Shown: positions 1 through 8,037 of the stretch, one piece after another
How the letters are laid out: each line of letters begins with the position of its first letter
Numbering within the stretch: position 1 is the stretch's first letter
Origin: CAZLIC01 sp964559535
Lineage (GTDB): Bacteria > Pseudomonadota > Alphaproteobacteria > Rhodobacterales > Rhodobacteraceae
Length of the DNA stretch: 36,783 bases
Reading direction: 5' to 3'
Assembly: GCA_964559535.1 (NCBI GenBank)
Contig: CAZLIC010000038.1
Location: 1 to 36,783 of the forward strand
Position numbers and translations under genes: made by a program
Notes under the pieces: generated by a model
The model's database searches: none
Seen by the model: only the letters and a program-made list of their open reading frames with translations
Told to the model about the DNA's origin: nothing

Positions 1-339
1 CCAGGGATCACACCGCCGACGGCGACGAAATTACACCAACTCCTCGGACGCTAACATTCGGTCCTGGCGATCCAGGGTTTCCTGCCTTCGGATGCCTGCA
101 GCTTCATTCGACTGTGGCGCCCTGCTGCAAGAGTTGGCATGTCGGCATGGAAGGCACGATGGGTGAGGATTGCTGCCTGTGCGGCGGTTCCGCCGGGGCC
201 GCGTTGATGCCGGTCGCGCCGCTCGCAACGCAAGTTTCTTTGTTTTTCAGCCACAGCCGCGTAACTTTGTGACCGACATAATGTTGCGCTGCGACGCGGC
301 GTGCGATAGGGTGCGCGTATGCCCGAGGAGGATTCGCCC
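1..339. other. Left-edge non-coding stretch upstream of the MaoC gene
   Basis: I see no supportable gene here. The open frames on both strands are arginine-, proline- and serine-rich, which is typical of chance frames in GC-rich DNA, and none has a recognisable motif. A short AT-richer segment lies near 235-282 and includes CATAAT at 277-282, a possible -10 element for the MaoC gene, but no convincing -35 hexamer sits at the right distance. The upstream neighbour lies outside the window. Confidence 0.5.
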
Positions 340-783
340 ATGCTCGACAACAGCCCGCGCGGCACGATCTGCATCGAGGATATCGAGATCGGCATGGTCC
401 GGTCGCTGCACAAGCTGGTGACCGACCGCGACATCGAGCTGTTTGCCGAGGTCTCGACCGACCGCAACCCGGTGCATCTGGACGATGACTATGCACGCGA
501 CACCATCTTTCAGGGCCGCATTGCGCATGGCATGCTGACGGCCGGGCTGATTTCGGCGGTGATCGGCGAGCAGTTGCCGGGGCATGGCACGGTGTATCTG
601 GGCCAGAGCCTGAAGTTCATGGCGCCTGTCCGCCCCGGCGACATGGTGAAGGCCGAGGTCAAGGTGACGGCGATCGACCACGGCCGGCGGCGGGTCACCC
701 TTGAAACGCACTGCGCGGTGGGCGATACGGTCGTGCTGAAGGGCGAGGCGCTGGTTCTGGCGCCTTCCCGCAAGTTCGACTGA
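340..783 (+). CDS. MaoC-family (R)-specific enoyl-CoA hydratase-like protein
   Basis: A single hot-dog-fold protein of 147 residues. MaoC/PhaJ-type enzymes hydrate trans-2-enoyl-CoA to (R)-3-hydroxyacyl-CoA. The family's catalytic pair is visible as D41 and H46 in the segment DRNPVHLDD, followed by the usual GRIAHGML stretch around residues 59-66. I chose the ATG at 340 rather than the in-frame ATG at 319 because a strong GAGGAGG ribosome site at 325-331 lies 8 bases before 340 and would fall inside the gene if 319 were used. ribF follows 35 bases downstream on the same strand, so the two are probably co-transcribed. The substrate is not evident; a role in beta-oxidation, polyhydroxyalkanoate supply or an acyl-CoA pathway is possible. 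The family call is firm and the exact reaction is inferred. Confidence 0.85.
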   Translation: MLDNSPRGTICIEDIEIGMVRSLHKLVTDRDIELFAEVSTDRNPVHLDDDYARDTIFQGRIAHGMLTAGLISAVIGEQLPGHGTVYLGQSLKFMAPVRPGDMVKAEVKVTAIDHGRRRVTLETHCAVGDTVVLKGEALVLAPSRKFD

Positions 784-818
784 GGACAGACCGCGGGCCC
801 CGCCCGCCGCGGGGACGG

Positions 819-1760
819 ATGCAGGTTTTCCACGACTGGCAAGGGATTGATCCCGCCGCGCAAGGCGCCAGCGCCGCCATGGGCAACTTTGATGGCGTGC
901 ATCTGGGCCACCGGCGGGTGATCGAGGCGGCAGGAGCTCATGGCCCGCTGGGCGTGGTGACGTTCGAGCCGCATCCGCGCCAGTTCTTTGCCCCCGATAC
1001 CCCGCCATTCCGGCTGATGAACGCCGAGGCGCGGGCGAACCGGCTGGCCAAGCTGGGGGTGGACCGGCTGTTCCAGCTGCCGTTCGGCGCGGCGATGGCG
1101 GGGCTGACGCCCGAGGGCTTCGTGGACGAGGTGCTGCACCGCGGGCTGGGGCTGGCGCATGTGACGGTGGGTGCGGATTTCTGCTTCGGCAAGGGGCGCC
1201 GCGGCCATGCGGGCGACCTGCAGGCGCTGTGCGCGGCGCGGGGGATCGGCGTGACGGTGCTGGACCTGCTGGAGCATGGGGGTGCGGCGGTTTCGTCCAC
1301 CGCGATCCGGGCGGCACTGGCCGAGGGCGACCCGCGCGCGGCGGCGGCGATGCTGGGGCACTGGCACCGGATCGAGGGCGCGGTGATCCACGGCGAGAAA
1401 CGCGGGCGCGATCTGGGCTTTCCCACGGCCAACATGTCGCTTGAGGGTCTGCACCTGCCGCGATTCGGTGTCTATGCGGTGTGGGTGGATGTGCTGACGG
1501 GGCCGCAGGCGGGCACCTACAAGGGGGCTGCCAGCCTGGGCGTGCGGCCGATGTTCGGGGTGAACACGCCGAACCTTGAGACATTCCTGCTGGATTTCCA
1601 GGGTGATCTGTACGGGCAACACCTGTCGGTGGCGCTGGTGGAATTCCTGCGCCCCGAGATGCGGTTCGACGGGTTGCCCGCGCTGATTGCGCAGATGGAT
1701 GCCGATTGCGCAAGCGCGCGCGCGGTGCTGGTGCAGGGATCATCCGCCCGGGGCGGCTAG
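819..1760 (+). CDS. ribF: Bifunctional riboflavin kinase / FAD synthetase
   Basis: Makes FMN and then FAD from riboflavin in the cytoplasm. The 313-residue length is normal for the bifunctional enzyme. The N-terminal FAD synthetase (nucleotidyltransferase) half begins near residue 20 with GNFDGVHLGH, which holds the nucleotide-binding HxGH-type motif. The C-terminal riboflavin kinase half starts around residue 185 and contains GEKRGRDLGFPTAN, the family's flavin/ATP-binding motif, then LGVRPMFG and NLETFLLDF, and ends with FLRPEMRFDG. It probably shares a transcript with the MaoC gene just upstream. Its last 21 bases overlap the 3' end of the convergent hydrolase gene, so there is no room for a separate terminator between them. 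Confidence 0.97.
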   Translation: MQVFHDWQGIDPAAQGASAAMGNFDGVHLGHRRVIEAAGAHGPLGVVTFEPHPRQFFAPDTPPFRLMNAEARANRLAKLGVDRLFQLPFGAAMAGLTPEGFVDEVLHRGLGLAHVTVGADFCFGKGRRGHAGDLQALCAARGIGVTVLDLLEHGGAAVSSTAIRAALAEGDPRAAAAMLGHWHRIEGAVIHGEKRGRDLGFPTANMSLEGLHLPRFGVYAVWVDVLTGPQAGTYKGAASLGVRPMFGVNTPNLETFLLDFQGDLYGQHLSVALVEFLRPEMRFDGLPALIAQMDADCASARAVLVQGSSARGG

Positions 1761-2543
1761 AAACCCCAGAAGCGCGGCGTTGAACAGGGCCGGACGTTCG
1801 ATCATCACCGCGTGGCCGGTGTCGGGCACGGCCAGGAACCGGGCGCCCGGAATGGCTGCGGCGACAGCCATGGCGCGGGTGGGCGAGATTGGCCGGTCTT
1901 CGGTGCCCGAGATCACCAGGGTGGGTGTGGTGATGCCCGGCAACAGGTGGGTGATGGCCGACCGGTGCGCCGACGCGCGTGCCGCGCGTGCCAGGCTGCG
2001 CGGCAGGCGGCGCAGATAGTCCGTCCACCGGACCACGACAGGGGCCTGCGCGGGATCGTTCAGGAAGGTGTCGCCGAACAGGATGCGCAGCATCGGCCGG
2101 GCAAAGAACCGCGGGCCGAACAGGCGTACCAGGGCGATCAGGCGGTGATAGCGCGGCAGCAGGTCCGGATCCTCGGCCTCGGCGCTGGGACCGACAAGGG
2201 TGAGCGAAGCAAGCAGGTCCGGATGTGCGGCCGCGACCCGCAGCGCGACGAAACTGCCCATCGAGAAGCCGACCAGATGGCAGGGGCGGTCGCAAAGCCG
2301 GGCGATCAGCTCGGCCGTGTCGTCGGCCAGCCCGTCAAGGTCAAGTCCGTCGCGCGGTTTGGCCGACCGGCCCTGCCCGCGCAGGTCGAAGGTGATGACG
2401 CGGTAGTGCGGCGACAGGGCAGCGACCTGGGCATGCCAGCTTTCGCTGGCCAGCATCAGGCCGTGCACGAACACGACCGTTTCAGGGCCGTCACCGGAGA
2501 TGTCGACGTGAAGTTCGGTTGCGCGGATGGGAAGGGAAGGCAT
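1740..2543 (-). CDS. Alpha/beta-fold hydrolase
   Basis: A 267-residue alpha/beta hydrolase. The nucleophile elbow is GFSMGS, with the serine in the usual GxSxG context, preceded by the oxyanion-region motif VFVHGLM. A late catalytic acid and histidine are consistent with GTEDRPISP and the C-terminal DTGHAVMIERP. The family includes esterases, C-C hydrolases and lactonases; nothing in the sequence fixes the substrate. The ATG at 2543 is preferred over an in-frame ATG 30 bases upstream because an AAGGAAA ribosome site lies just before it, and because the longer form would run into the dyad at 2556-2571. It is divergent from the YcgN gene across a short region with two dyads, and its 3' end overlaps ribF tail-to-tail. 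Confidence 0.85.
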   Translation of the reverse strand: MPSLPIRATELHVDISGDGPETVVFVHGLMLASESWHAQVAALSPHYRVITFDLRGQGRSAKPRDGLDLDGLADDTAELIARLCDRPCHLVGFSMGSFVALRVAAAHPDLLASLTLVGPSAEAEDPDLLPRYHRLIALVRLFGPRFFARPMLRILFGDTFLNDPAQAPVVVRWTDYLRRLPRSLARAARASAHRSAITHLLPGITTPTLVISGTEDRPISPTRAMAVAAAIPGARFLAVPDTGHAVMIERPALFNAALLGFLAAPGG

Positions 2544-2555
2544 CGGGTTTCCTTT

Positions 2556-2571
2556 GTCACTATATGGTGAC
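2556..2571. promoter_or_regulatory. Dyad 1, GTCAC-N6-GTGAC, likely operator
   Basis: A perfect inverted repeat with arms GTCAC and GTGAC around a 6-base TATATG centre, 12 bases upstream of the hydrolase start. A second site with the same arms and spacing lies at 2612-2627 in the same divergent promoter region. Duplicate dyads of this size are typical of dimeric winged-helix or HTH repressors. The cognate regulator is not recognisable next door, so its identity is unknown. Confidence 0.6.
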
Positions 2572-2610
2572 ATACGGACTAGCCCGGCTGCTTTCGAAAA
2601 GCAATAACCA

Positions 2611-2628
2611 AGTCACCATTGGGTGACT
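2611..2628. promoter_or_regulatory. Dyad 2, AGTCACC-N4-GGTGACT, likely operator
   Basis: A perfect inverted repeat with 7-base arms AGTCACC and GGTGACT around ATTG, between the divergent hydrolase and YcgN genes. Its core GTCAC-N6-GTGAC matches the dyad at 2556-2571 exactly in the arms, and the two sites are 56 bp apart, a little over five helical turns. One dimeric regulator probably binds both and controls one or both flanking genes. This is inferred from symmetry only. Confidence 0.65.
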
Positions 2629-2676
2629 TTACGTTGCGGCCTTTCCTTCCGCTGTCGGCTTTGCCAGTGTTGACGC

Positions 2677-3138
2677 ATGGCCAAACCGCCCTCCTTTCGC
2701 CCCCGGTTCTGGGAAACCGTGCCGCTGCAGGCCATGACCAAGGCCGAGTGGGAGGCGCTGTGCGATGGTTGCGGCAAGTGCTGCCTGAACAAGATCGAGT
2801 ACGAGGACACGGGCGAGGTTGACTACACCAACATCGCCTGCCGCCTGCTGGACGGGCAGACCTGCCGCTGCACCAAGTATTCCACCCGCCGCAAGTATGT
2901 GCCCGACTGCGTGCAGCTGACGCCCGCGCGGCTGCCGGACGTGGCCTATTGGCTGCCGAAGACCTGCGCCTACAAGCTGCTGTTCCAGGGCAAACCGCTG
3001 TTCGACTGGCATCCGCTGGTGACGGGCGACCCCGAGACGGTTCACGCCGCGGGCATGTCGGTGCGGGGGAAGACAGTGCCCGAGACGGACGTGCATGAAG
3101 ACGACTGGGACAACCATATCATCGCCGAGACACCCTGA
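2677..3138 (+). CDS. YcgN/UPF0260-family cysteine-cluster protein
   Basis: A 153-residue protein of the YcgN (UPF0260) branch of the YkgJ-type CxxCxxCC families, thought to bind zinc or iron; the biochemical role is not established. The cysteine cluster reads C29, C32, C35, C36 (CDGCGKCC), followed by C55, C63, C65 and C78, and the whole length fits the family. No signal peptide is visible, so it should be cytoplasmic. Its stop codon shares one base with the start of the next gene (TGATG at 3136-3140), so translation of the aldolase-like gene is probably coupled to it. The divergent promoter with two dyads lies immediately upstream. Confidence 0.88.
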   Translation: MAKPPSFRPRFWETVPLQAMTKAEWEALCDGCGKCCLNKIEYEDTGEVDYTNIACRLLDGQTCRCTKYSTRRKYVPDCVQLTPARLPDVAYWLPKTCAYKLLFQGKPLFDWHPLVTGDPETVHAAGMSVRGKTVPETDVHEDDWDNHIIAETP

Positions 3139-4175
3139 TGCAATTCGCCTCTGACAACACCGCCCCCGCCGCGCCCGAGGTCATGGAAGCCGTGGTTGCG
3201 GCGAACCGGGGCTTCGCGATGGGCTATGGCAACGATGACTGGACGCGCGCGGCGCAGGCGAAGGTGCGCGAGGTGTTCGAGGCGCCCGAGGCCAGCGTGC
3301 ACTTTGTGAGCACTGGCACCGGGGCAAATGCGCTGGCGCTGGCCTGCCTGTGCCCGCCCTGGGGCGCGGTGCTGTGCGAGAGCCTGGCGCATGTCAACAC
3401 CGATGAGTGCGGCGCGCCCGAGATGTACACCGGCGGGGCCAAGCTGGTGGGCGTTGCGGGCCGTCACGGGCGGTTGGCCCCCGGGCAGGTGGCGGCGGCG
3501 CTGGACGGGATTGCAACCATCGGCGTGCACACGGTGCAGAAGGGCGTGCTGTCGCTGACCAACGTGACCGAGGCCGGCACGGTGTACACGCCTGATGACA
3601 TCGCCGCGCTGGCTGAGGTGGCGCACGCCCGCGGCGTGCCGGTGCATCTGGATGGCGCGCGGTTTGCCAATGCGCTGGTGGCCACGGGGGCCACACCGGC
3701 CGAGATGACGTGGCAGGCCGGCGTCGACGTGCTGTCGCTGGGTGGCACGAAGAACGGCGTGATGGGGGCCGAGGCAGTGGTGGTGTTCGACCCGGCAAAG
3801 GATTGGGAACTGCAGTTGCGGCGCAAGCGGGCGGGGCATTTGTTGTCGAAGATGCGCTATCTGTCGGCGCAGTTTCCCGCCTGGCTGGAGCGCGGGCTGT
3901 GGCTGCGGCTGGCGGGGCAGGCGAATGCCATGGCGGCGCGGCTGGCCTCGGGACTTGTGGGATTGCCGGGGGTGGACCTGCAGCACCCGGTGCAGGCCAA
4001 CATCCTGTTCGTGACCTGGCCTGTGGGCACCTCGGCCCGGCTGAAGGCCGCGGGCGCGGTGTTCTACGACTGGCCACCTCCGGCCGAGGGGCGCGAGGCG
4101 GTGCGGCTGGTGACAAGCTGGTGCACCACTGCCGCAGAGGTGGATGCCTTCTTGGCCGCCGTGGCCGCCGGATAG
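3138..4175 (+). CDS. Low-specificity threonine aldolase / beta-eliminating lyase family enzyme
   Basis: A 345-residue PLP enzyme of fold type I. The family cleaves L-threonine or L-allo-threonine to glycine and acetaldehyde, or acts on related beta-hydroxy amino acids. The PLP lysine is K205 in LSLGGTKNG; the PLP-contacting aspartate is D172 in HLDGARFA; H85 in SLAHVNTDE is the conserved ring-stacking histidine. The N-terminal FASDNTAP and the GNDDWT segment are typical of the family. It overlaps the YcgN stop by one base and so sits in a two-gene operon. The C-terminal part is ordinary. A Rho-independent terminator lies about 180 bases downstream. True substrate preference cannot be read from the sequence. 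Confidence 0.88.
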   Translation: MQFASDNTAPAAPEVMEAVVAANRGFAMGYGNDDWTRAAQAKVREVFEAPEASVHFVSTGTGANALALACLCPPWGAVLCESLAHVNTDECGAPEMYTGGAKLVGVAGRHGRLAPGQVAAALDGIATIGVHTVQKGVLSLTNVTEAGTVYTPDDIAALAEVAHARGVPVHLDGARFANALVATGATPAEMTWQAGVDVLSLGGTKNGVMGAEAVVVFDPAKDWELQLRRKRAGHLLSKMRYLSAQFPAWLERGLWLRLAGQANAMAARLASGLVGLPGVDLQHPVQANILFVTWPVGTSARLKAAGAVFYDWPPPAEGREAVRLVTSWCTTAAEVDAFLAAVAAG

Positions 4176-4356
4176 CGGCGGCGACAGGGTGATGCCGTGC
4201 CGAAATGGCGATGAGGCGTTGAGCGGCGGCAGGGCGGCCTGTCCCGCGCTGCGGCAGGGTGAGTGGGCCGCTGCGGCAATGGCAGCGGCATGGTCCCTGA
4301 TCCTGCACCTGGCGGCCGCGTCGGATGCGCCCCTGAGCGTGATGGGTGGCGCAGGC

Positions 4357-4385
4357 GCCGCGGTGGCCGCGGCGGATTTTGTTTT
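4357..4385 (+). terminator. Rho-independent terminator of the YcgN-aldolase operon
   Basis: Seven-base GC-only arms GCCGCGG (4357-4363) and CCGCGGC (4367-4373) around a TGG loop, followed by GGA and the T-rich tail TTTTGTTTT at 4377-4385. The T-tail orients it for plus-strand transcripts arriving from the aldolase-like gene. Confidence 0.75.
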
Positions 4386-4449
4386 CTGACCGCGAAACTT
4401 TCCGAACTGCCCGTACGTACCTGTTACGGGTGGTGAGTGGCCTTAGCGG

Positions 4450-4491
4450 ACGGGCCGGGGGCGACGGAAATGGTCGCTTGTCCCGGCCCGT
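4450..4491. terminator. Long two-tier hairpin downstream of the GNAT gene
   Basis: The outer arms ACGGGCCGGG (4450-4459) and CCCGGCCCGT (4482-4491) are perfect complements. Inside them is a second stem, GCGAC (4461-4465) and GTCGC (4473-4477), around a 7-base loop. It begins 22 bases past the GNAT stop on the minus strand. There is no T-tract on either side, so it may be a Rho-assisted terminator or mRNA 3'-end stabiliser. Confidence 0.55.
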
Positions 4492-4512
4492 ACCCGATTG
4501 TGCCAGTATTTG

Positions 4513-5229
4513 TCAGTCGGGGTGGTTCAGCGCCGGGTCGCTGCCGCTGCGCACCAGACGCGTCAGGTCGGACAGGCGCTTCTGTTGCTGCCCCCCTGTG
4601 TCGAAGTTTTCCGGTGACAGCCAGGCGCGGAAAGCTTCGGCCAGCGCGGGCCATTCCTTGTTGATGATGCTGAACCAGGCGGTGTCGCGGTTGCGGCCCT
4701 TGGTGATCATGTGCTGGCGGAAGACGCCTTCAAAGCTGAAGCCCAGCCGCTGGGCCGCCCGGCGCGAGGCGAGATTCGCCGCGTTGCATTTCCATTCATA
4801 GCGGCGATAGCCCGCGGCGAAGGCCCATTGCATCATCAGGAATATCGCCTCGGTCGAGACCACACCGCGGGCCACCTCGGGCGACAGGCAGATGTGCCCT
4901 ACCTCGATGCTGCCCGCCTCGGGGGCGATGCGCAGGTACGAGGCCACACCGCCGCAGCGGCCGGTGGCGGTGTCGCGCAGGGCGAAGAACAGCGGGTCGG
5001 TGCCTTCGGCGGTTTCGCGTGCCCAGCGGTGATAGGCCGAGGCCGAGGCGAAGGGGCCGTAGGCCATGTAGTCCCACAGGGCGGGATGGGCGGCGAAAGC
5101 GCGGTGCAGATCGGCGGCGTGGCGGTCGGCGTCCAGCGGTTCTAGCCGGACATGTGCGCCTTCCAGCGGAAGCCGAGCAGGGCGCGGCGGCGGTCGCCAG
5201 CCGGAAAGGTCCTCGCCTGCTTGTGCCAT
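4513..5229 (-). CDS. GNAT-family N-acetyltransferase (RimJ/RimL-like)
   Basis: A 238-residue acetyltransferase that should transfer an acetyl group from acetyl-CoA to an amine. The RimJ/RimL-type subfamily pattern is clear: an N-terminal HVRLEPLDADRHA strand-helix, then IEVGHICLSPEVARG (acetyl-CoA pyrophosphate-binding region, with the loop somewhat divergent from RxxGxG), EAIFLMMQWAF, and the C-terminal NLASRRAAQRLGFSFEG that closes the fold. This subfamily includes ribosomal-protein and small-molecule acetyltransferases; the substrate is unknown. The gene stands alone, with a structured hairpin beyond its stop and the DUF1501 gene ending 67 bases upstream. Confidence 0.88.
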   Translation of the reverse strand: MAQAGEDLSGWRPPPRPARLPLEGAHVRLEPLDADRHAADLHRAFAAHPALWDYMAYGPFASASAYHRWARETAEGTDPLFFALRDTATGRCGGVASYLRIAPEAGSIEVGHICLSPEVARGVVSTEAIFLMMQWAFAAGYRRYEWKCNAANLASRRAAQRLGFSFEGVFRQHMITKGRNRDTAWFSIINKEWPALAEAFRAWLSPENFDTGGQQQKRLSDLTRLVRSGSDPALNHPD

Positions 5230-5296
5230 GCCTGCCCCCTGCCGTTCTTTTGGCCGACCTTAGACCCGGTGAAAGGGAGCGGCAACGGGGCCCCGG

Positions 5297-6550
5297 TCAG
5301 GCCAGAAAGCCCGGGTTTTCGCCCATGTCGAGGCCGGGGAACACCGCCTTTTCCAGCGTGCCACGGTCAAACCCGTAGAGGCCCGACATGGCCCAGGCAG
5401 CCCATGCCCGCACGTCCGACGTCGGCATCAGGTCGCGCCGGTCATACAGGTCGGCTTCGGCCAGGCCAGGAAAGCGGCCGTAAAGCCGCCCGCCCTTCAG
5501 CGCGCCCCCGGCCATGACCAGCAGGCCGCCGGTGCCGTGGTCGGTGCCCTTGGTGCCGTTCTCGGCCACGGTGCGGCCGAACTCGGTCATCGCCAGCAGC
5601 ACGGTCTTGCCCCAGATGTCGGGTCCAAGGCCGCTGTGCAGGCGCAGGATGGTGCGTTGCAGTGTGCCCAGCGGGCCGGGAATGTAGCGCTCCTGGTTCT
5701 TGTGCGTGTCCCAGCCCGACTGGCTGAAAGCCGCGATGCGTGTTTCGCCCTGCAGCCGCGACACGGCGAAGTCCACCAGCGCATCGACGCCCGCGGGCTG
5801 CTTTGGCTTTTTGCCGTCGGCGCTGGCCATCATGGCAGGCTCGCCCGCCGCCATCGCTTCAAGCTTTTCGTCGTTGGCGTCGTCCAGCGCGGCGGCCTCT
5901 TCCGTCAGCTGAATCGCCTCGCCCCCGGCTTCGCGGAACAGGTCGTCGTCGTGCCAGACATGGTCCAGCAGAAGGCGGCTTTGCGCCGATAGTTGCAGCT
6001 TGACCTCTGGCGTCCAGCTCATGCTTTCGGCGCGGCCCTGCAGCAAGGGCAGCGCCTCGCGGCCCACGGCAAAGGCGGTTTCGGCGCGGATGCCGGGCAC
6101 CGCCTGCAGCATGCGGTTCAGCCAGCCTTCCTTGGCCTGACCCAGCGCCACGTCCATGCCGGTGCCCGCTTCCAGCAGGTCCTGCCCGTCGAAGTGGCTG
6201 CGCTTGTCGCGGTAGGGGGTGGAGACGGCCTGGGCAAAGGCCAGGTGCCCGGCCTTCCACAGGGGCATCAGGTCGGCCAGCGCGGGGTGCAGGCCGAACC
6301 GGTCTCCCAGCGGGAGGGCGCCCTTGCCCAGACCCAGCGTGGGGCGCAACTGCGCGAACAGCGGGTCGGTGACGGGTTGCACCACATCCAGCCCGTCCAT
6401 CGCACCGCGCAGGATGACGATGATCAGCCGGTGGTCGCCCAGGGGCGCGCCGCCCGCGCTTTGCGCCAGCGTGACGGTGGTCAGGAAGGGGTGGGCAGCG
6501 GCCGAGCAGGCGAAGGCCGAAAGTCCCCGAAGCAGCGAGCGGCGATCCAT
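5297..6550 (-). CDS. DUF1501-family exported protein with Tat signal
   Basis: A 417-residue DUF1501 protein. The start at 6550 has an AAAGGA ribosome site and gives an N-terminus MDRRSLLRGLSAF followed by a hydrophobic stretch to about residue 29, a classical twin-arginine signal, so the folded protein is exported to the periplasm. The mature part opens with LIIVILRGAMDGLD and contains MTEFGRTVAENG and GTDHGTGG, hallmarks of the family, which resembles the alkaline phosphatase/sulfatase fold. No reaction has been assigned to it with certainty. It lies 23 bases downstream of the DUF1800 gene; the two families are usually neighbours and probably work together. Confidence 0.88.
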   Translation of the reverse strand: MDRRSLLRGLSAFACSAAAHPFLTTVTLAQSAGGAPLGDHRLIIVILRGAMDGLDVVQPVTDPLFAQLRPTLGLGKGALPLGDRFGLHPALADLMPLWKAGHLAFAQAVSTPYRDKRSHFDGQDLLEAGTGMDVALGQAKEGWLNRMLQAVPGIRAETAFAVGREALPLLQGRAESMSWTPEVKLQLSAQSRLLLDHVWHDDDLFREAGGEAIQLTEEAAALDDANDEKLEAMAAGEPAMMASADGKKPKQPAGVDALVDFAVSRLQGETRIAAFSQSGWDTHKNQERYIPGPLGTLQRTILRLHSGLGPDIWGKTVLLAMTEFGRTVAENGTKGTDHGTGGLLVMAGGALKGGRLYGRFPGLAEADLYDRRDLMPTSDVRAWAAWAMSGLYGFDRGTLEKAVFPGLDMGENPGFLA

Positions 6551-6573
6551 CGTGATGTCCTTTCCCGGTCGGG

Positions 6574-7932
6574 TCAGCGGCGGTTGAAGGCGGGCGAGGC
6601 GAAGATCACCCCGATGCCTTCTTCGCGGGTTTCGGCGCGCTGCGCGGCCCACAGCACCCGCCCGTCCGGTTCGGCCCCAAGGGCGCGCGTGGCGACCTTC
6701 GGCGGTTCGGGCAGCTTTTTCAGCAGGCGTTCGGGTTCCTGCATAGCCCAGGTGACGCGGCCGGCCAGAAGCTGCGGGGTGATCCAGGCCTCGATGTCCT
6801 CGGGCCAGCCGTTGGGGCCAAGCGGGGCCATCCAGGGTTGCCCCATCGCGGCCAGCGGCGCAAACAGCGAACGGCGGAAATTCTTGTCCGGCATGGCCAT
6901 CACGGTATCGCCGTCGATGCCCAGCGCGCGCAGGGCGGCCGTGACAAATTCGAAGGGCTGGCGCGCCTTGCGCAGATCTGTTGCCCAGGCGGCGGGGTGG
7001 TCCAGCAGGGCACGATAGACGGTGGGCAGGTCGCCGCCGCTTTGCACGAACGCCCGTTCCACCTGTGTGGCGTGGTCGGGGTCGGGCTCGGGCGTGACGA
7101 AATGCACGATCAGCTTGCGGGCGATGTGGGCAGCGGTTTCCGGCCGCGCGGCCAGATCGTCGATGGCTTGCAGGATCGGGTCCAGCCCCTTGCCGCCGTA
7201 GGTGACGCCCAGCACGGTTTCATCGCCCGGTTCTGCCATCTGGTCGCGAAACTCAAAGGCACCCTCCTTGTCGATGGAGAGACCCGTGAGCAGTTCCGCC
7301 AGTTGCCGCACGTCGGCCTGGGAATAGCCCGCGCCGACGCCCATTGTGTGCAGTTCGATCAGTTCGCGCGCGAGGTTTTCGTTCAGGCCGCGTTTCCGCC
7401 TTTTGCCCAGCTTGGACTCGGGCCCCACCGAGTCCATCTGGTCGAGGTAGTCGAGCATGGCGGGGTGCAGGGTCGAGGCGCGGGCCATGTCGGCAAACCG
7501 GCCGGTGACATGCGGCCGGATCGCCTCTTCCACAAAGGCGGCGGGAAGCAGGATCACGAACCGGCTTTTCGCGCGCACCGTGAAGTGGTCGGACCAGAAC
7601 CGCACCAGCCTTTCGCGGAACCCCAGCGGCGCGTCAAGTGCGCGTGCCATGGCAAGCCGCGCAGACCCCATCACCAGCGCGCGCCCCTTGGCCTGCACTT
7701 CGTCCAGTGCCTTGCGGGCGGCATCCGAATTCTTCTCGGCCTTGATGCGGTCGGCGGCGGCAGCGCCTTCGGCACGGAAGGCCGCGGCCTTGGCCATGGT
7801 CAGGCCGGGGCGCGCCTGTGCGGCTTTGTCCGGCCCCGAAGCCTCGGCCAGCAGGCTGTCGACATCGCCAGCTATGCCGGATGGAAGCCCCGCGCCAAAT
7901 CGGATCGCGGCAAGTTCGGATCGGGCCAGCAT
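6574..7932 (-). CDS. DUF1800-family protein
   Basis: A 452-residue DUF1800 protein, first gene of the DUF1800-DUF1501 pair. Family features are the N-terminal AAIRFGAG, FWSDHFTVRA in the middle, the LNENLARELIELHTMG stretch and the later AHIARKLIVHFVTPEP. I see no clear signal peptide in this reading, although its partner carries a Tat signal. Co-export, or a start outside the annotated one, should be considered. The ATG at 7932 has a GGAG ribosome site. Upstream, AGTATA at 7963-7968 reads as TATACT on the minus strand and could be a -10; a GTCTT/AAGAC inverted repeat overlaps the region at 7970-7983. Molecular function is unknown. Confidence 0.87.
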   Translation of the reverse strand: MLARSELAAIRFGAGLPSGIAGDVDSLLAEASGPDKAAQARPGLTMAKAAAFRAEGAAAADRIKAEKNSDAARKALDEVQAKGRALVMGSARLAMARALDAPLGFRERLVRFWSDHFTVRAKSRFVILLPAAFVEEAIRPHVTGRFADMARASTLHPAMLDYLDQMDSVGPESKLGKRRKRGLNENLARELIELHTMGVGAGYSQADVRQLAELLTGLSIDKEGAFEFRDQMAEPGDETVLGVTYGGKGLDPILQAIDDLAARPETAAHIARKLIVHFVTPEPDPDHATQVERAFVQSGGDLPTVYRALLDHPAAWATDLRKARQPFEFVTAALRALGIDGDTVMAMPDKNFRRSLFAPLAAMGQPWMAPLGPNGWPEDIEAWITPQLLAGRVTWAMQEPERLLKKLPEPPKVATRALGAEPDGRVLWAAQRAETREEGIGVIFASPAFNRR

Positions 7933-8037
7933 TGCGGGGTCTCCGGTTCAGTGGTGACGTCCAGTATAGGTCTTCTGTAAGACGGTTGCATCGCCGGTTT
8001 CCGTCGGCGTGGTCACGGGGCCGTGCGATGGCAGGTT

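Larger units (their letters stand above)
4176..4512. other. Convergent intergenic region with several hairpins
   Basis: A 337-base space between the convergent aldolase-like and GNAT genes. It holds a T-tailed terminator (4357-4385), a short inverted repeat CCCGTA/TACGGG (4410-4415 and 4425-4430) and a long two-tier hairpin (4450-4491). A 65-codon plus-strand frame starting at 4192 ends with an alanine-rich hydrophobic stretch, but it has no good ribosome site and its 3' end runs through the terminator hairpin. I do not call it a gene. Confidence 0.5.

Noticed and set aside
247..2295. A 682-codon minus-strand frame across MaoC and ribF
   Set aside because: Antisense shadow; Pro/Arg/Ser-rich and inconsistent with the hydrolase reading on the same strand.
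4192..4389. A 65-residue alanine-rich plus-strand frame in the convergent gap
   Set aside because: The hydrophobic stretch is suggestive, but it lacks a ribosome site and its end overlaps the terminator stem and T-tract.
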